This document shows positions 4,984 to 5,579 of a stretch of 5,579 bases of DNA, piece after piece (position 1 is the first letter of the stretch; every line of letters starts with the position of its first letter). The notes under the pieces are model-generated. The model did not search any database, was not told where the DNA came from, and saw nothing but the letters and a program-made list of their open reading frames with translations. Where the stretch lies: contig JAGVZC010000025.1 in NCBI GenBank assembly GCA_018302885.1, forward strand, positions 1 through 5,579, written 5' to 3'. The DNA is from Candidatus Woesearchaeota archaeon (GTDB lineage Archaea > Nanobdellota > Nanobdellia > SCGC-AAA011-G17 > GW2011-AR20). Made by a program: the position numbers and the translations under genes.

Positions 4984-5316
4984 TCAGAAAGGTAAATCTT
5001 CACCATCTTCATCAATAAGTTTTTCTAATGGTTGAGGTTTTCTTATGCCTTCAATTTCTTCACTAGCATTTCTCAGGGCGATAAAATAAGAGCAAAGAAC
5101 TTTTCCAATCATTACATAGTCTTTCTTTTTATCTTCAGGGGTTTCAAACCTATCAAGATATTGTTCACATCTTTCTTCAACATTATCAAAACCTTCATCA
5201 GTAACATTAGTAATATACTTCAAAAGTTCATGTTGAGGATTATGTGCTTGCAATCGGCGATATGCTCCAATGACTAATCTAATTGCTGCCTCATGGTCAC
5301 TTACTATGTCTCCCAT
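4984..5316 (-). CDS. Hypothetical 110-aa acidic helical protein with SSB-like C-terminal tip
   Basis: I do not recognise the family. The protein looks mostly helical: 6-24, 28-36, 42-58 and 62-90 are helix-forming, with no membrane segment or signal peptide. It contains two cysteines (50 and 75), which do not form a metal motif. The last eleven residues, IDEDGEDLPF preceded by Leu, form an acidic tail ending in D-L-P-F, strikingly like the DDDIPF/DDDLPF tip of bacterial single-stranded-DNA-binding proteins, although no OB-fold precedes it. The ATG at 5316 has no SD upstream but lies 25 nt from a TATA box, so the mRNA is probably leaderless. Two of seven arginines are CGN (CGC and CGA, adjacent at 20-21), unlike the genes at 130-4080. 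The stop is TGA. It lies in the same direction as the partial gene at the right edge but has its own promoter. Confidence 0.75.
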   Translation of the reverse strand: MGDIVSDHEAAIRLVIGAYRRLQAHNPQHELLKYITNVTDEGFDNVEERCEQYLDRFETPEDKKKDYVMIGKVLCSYFIALRNASEEIEGIRKPQPLEKLIDEDGEDLPF

Positions 5317-5335
5317 GAAAGTATAAAAAGGGAAA

Positions 5336-5345
5336 TTTTTATAAA
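5336..5345 (-). promoter_or_regulatory. TATA box of the 110-aa gene (leaderless)
   Basis: On the minus strand TTTATAAAAA is a near-ideal archaeal TATA box centred about 25 nt upstream of the ATG at 5316, so transcription should begin on or beside the start codon. Confidence 0.6.
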
Positions 5346-5481
5346 TCTAACTGGAAGAAAGCAATTAGCTTAAATTCTTTTAAATAATAGAATATTGAGA
5401 AATAAGTGTAGTGCTCCGAACAAACAATCAGAAAAAGTTTTATGCTCTTTTTTATGTATATGACTTTGAAGTTTAAAAAGA

Positions 5482-5579
5482 TTATTGTAACTTAGCATCA
5501 ACATCTCCATGAGATACAAAATGCTTAAGGTCCCACCAAAGATACTTTGCTGAATCTCTATCATTATCATTTAACGCTT
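5482..5579 (-). CDS. C-terminal fragment of an unidentified gene, cut by the window edge
   Basis: One minus-strand frame stays open from the right edge for 31 codons and stops at TAA (5484-5482). Its translation, including DRDSAKYLWWDLKHF and then VSHGDVDAKLQ, has the balanced composition of a real protein with two adjacent tryptophans. The overlapping 66-codon ORF in another frame (5370-5570) gives an implausible Leu/Met/Ile-rich product. The family cannot be named from so short an end. A T5 run follows the stop on the minus strand, and 165 bp separate it from the 110-aa gene, which has its own promoter. The one arginine visible is AGA. Confidence 0.6.
   Translation of the reverse strand, partial: ALNDNDRDSAKYLWWDLKHFVSHGDVDAKLQ

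Noticed and set aside
5032..5277. 81-codon plus-strand ORF opposite the 110-aa gene
   Set aside because: A Phe/Ile-rich shadow of the minus-strand gene, which has the better promoter and composition.
5436..5446. AGTTTTATGCT repeated at 37-47 and 5436-5446
   Set aside because: An 11-bp match in AT-rich DNA of this length is expected by chance, and the flanks show no further similarity.
5370..5570. 66-codon minus-strand ORF at the right edge
   Set aside because: It overlaps, in another frame, the better-looking partial CDS ending at 5482. Its product is Leu/Ile/Met-rich with no SD or well-placed TATA visible.

Overview
The window looks archaeal. It is AT-rich, and several start codons sit about 25-28 nt downstream of a TATA box (leaderless transcripts), while other genes have GGAGG-type Shine-Dalgarno (SD) sites. 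Arginine in the recognisable genes is written only with AGA/AGG. The gene set (compact NIF3 protein, small cold-shock-domain protein, three-gene ABC-2 exporter) and short intergenic gaps would fit a small-genome lineage such as Woesearchaeota/Pacearchaeota-like DPANN. That placement is an inference; no rRNA or other phylogenetic marker is present.

Layout. Positions 1-129 are the leader of an ABC operon, with a possible TATA box and a clear SD. Positions 130-2685 (+) hold three overlapping genes, an ATPase and two six-helix permeases, forming a complete exporter of the COG4586/COG4587/COG3694 type. Directly after the operon, a good TATA box lies 27 nt before a 34-codon ORF (2719-2823, +), a candidate leaderless small gene. 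It converges on a NIF3-family gene (2838-3689, -), which is divergently transcribed from a cold-shock-domain gene (3814-4080, +). The 124-bp divergent region holds both TATA boxes, a 9-bp inverted repeat touching the cold-shock TATA box, and a perfect 6-bp stem-loop placed right at the predicted 5' end of the cold-shock mRNA. A U-rich terminator follows the cold-shock gene.

Positions 4260-5579 are a block of minus-strand genes I do not recognise: a 134-aa protein with its own promoter, SD and terminator; a 110-aa helical acidic protein that ends in GEDLPF, much like the bacterial SSB C-terminal peptide; and the C-terminal 31 codons of a gene entering from the right edge. Two of these three use CGN arginine codons, unlike the rest of the window, which suggests a different origin for this part.

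How the genes relate: the three ABC genes build one transporter. NIF3 and the cold-shock gene share only a regulatory region, and no common pathway is evident. Nothing in the window proves a new system. The best leads are the cold-shock leader, the leaderless micro-ORF, and the SSB-tail-like protein in the CGN-using block.
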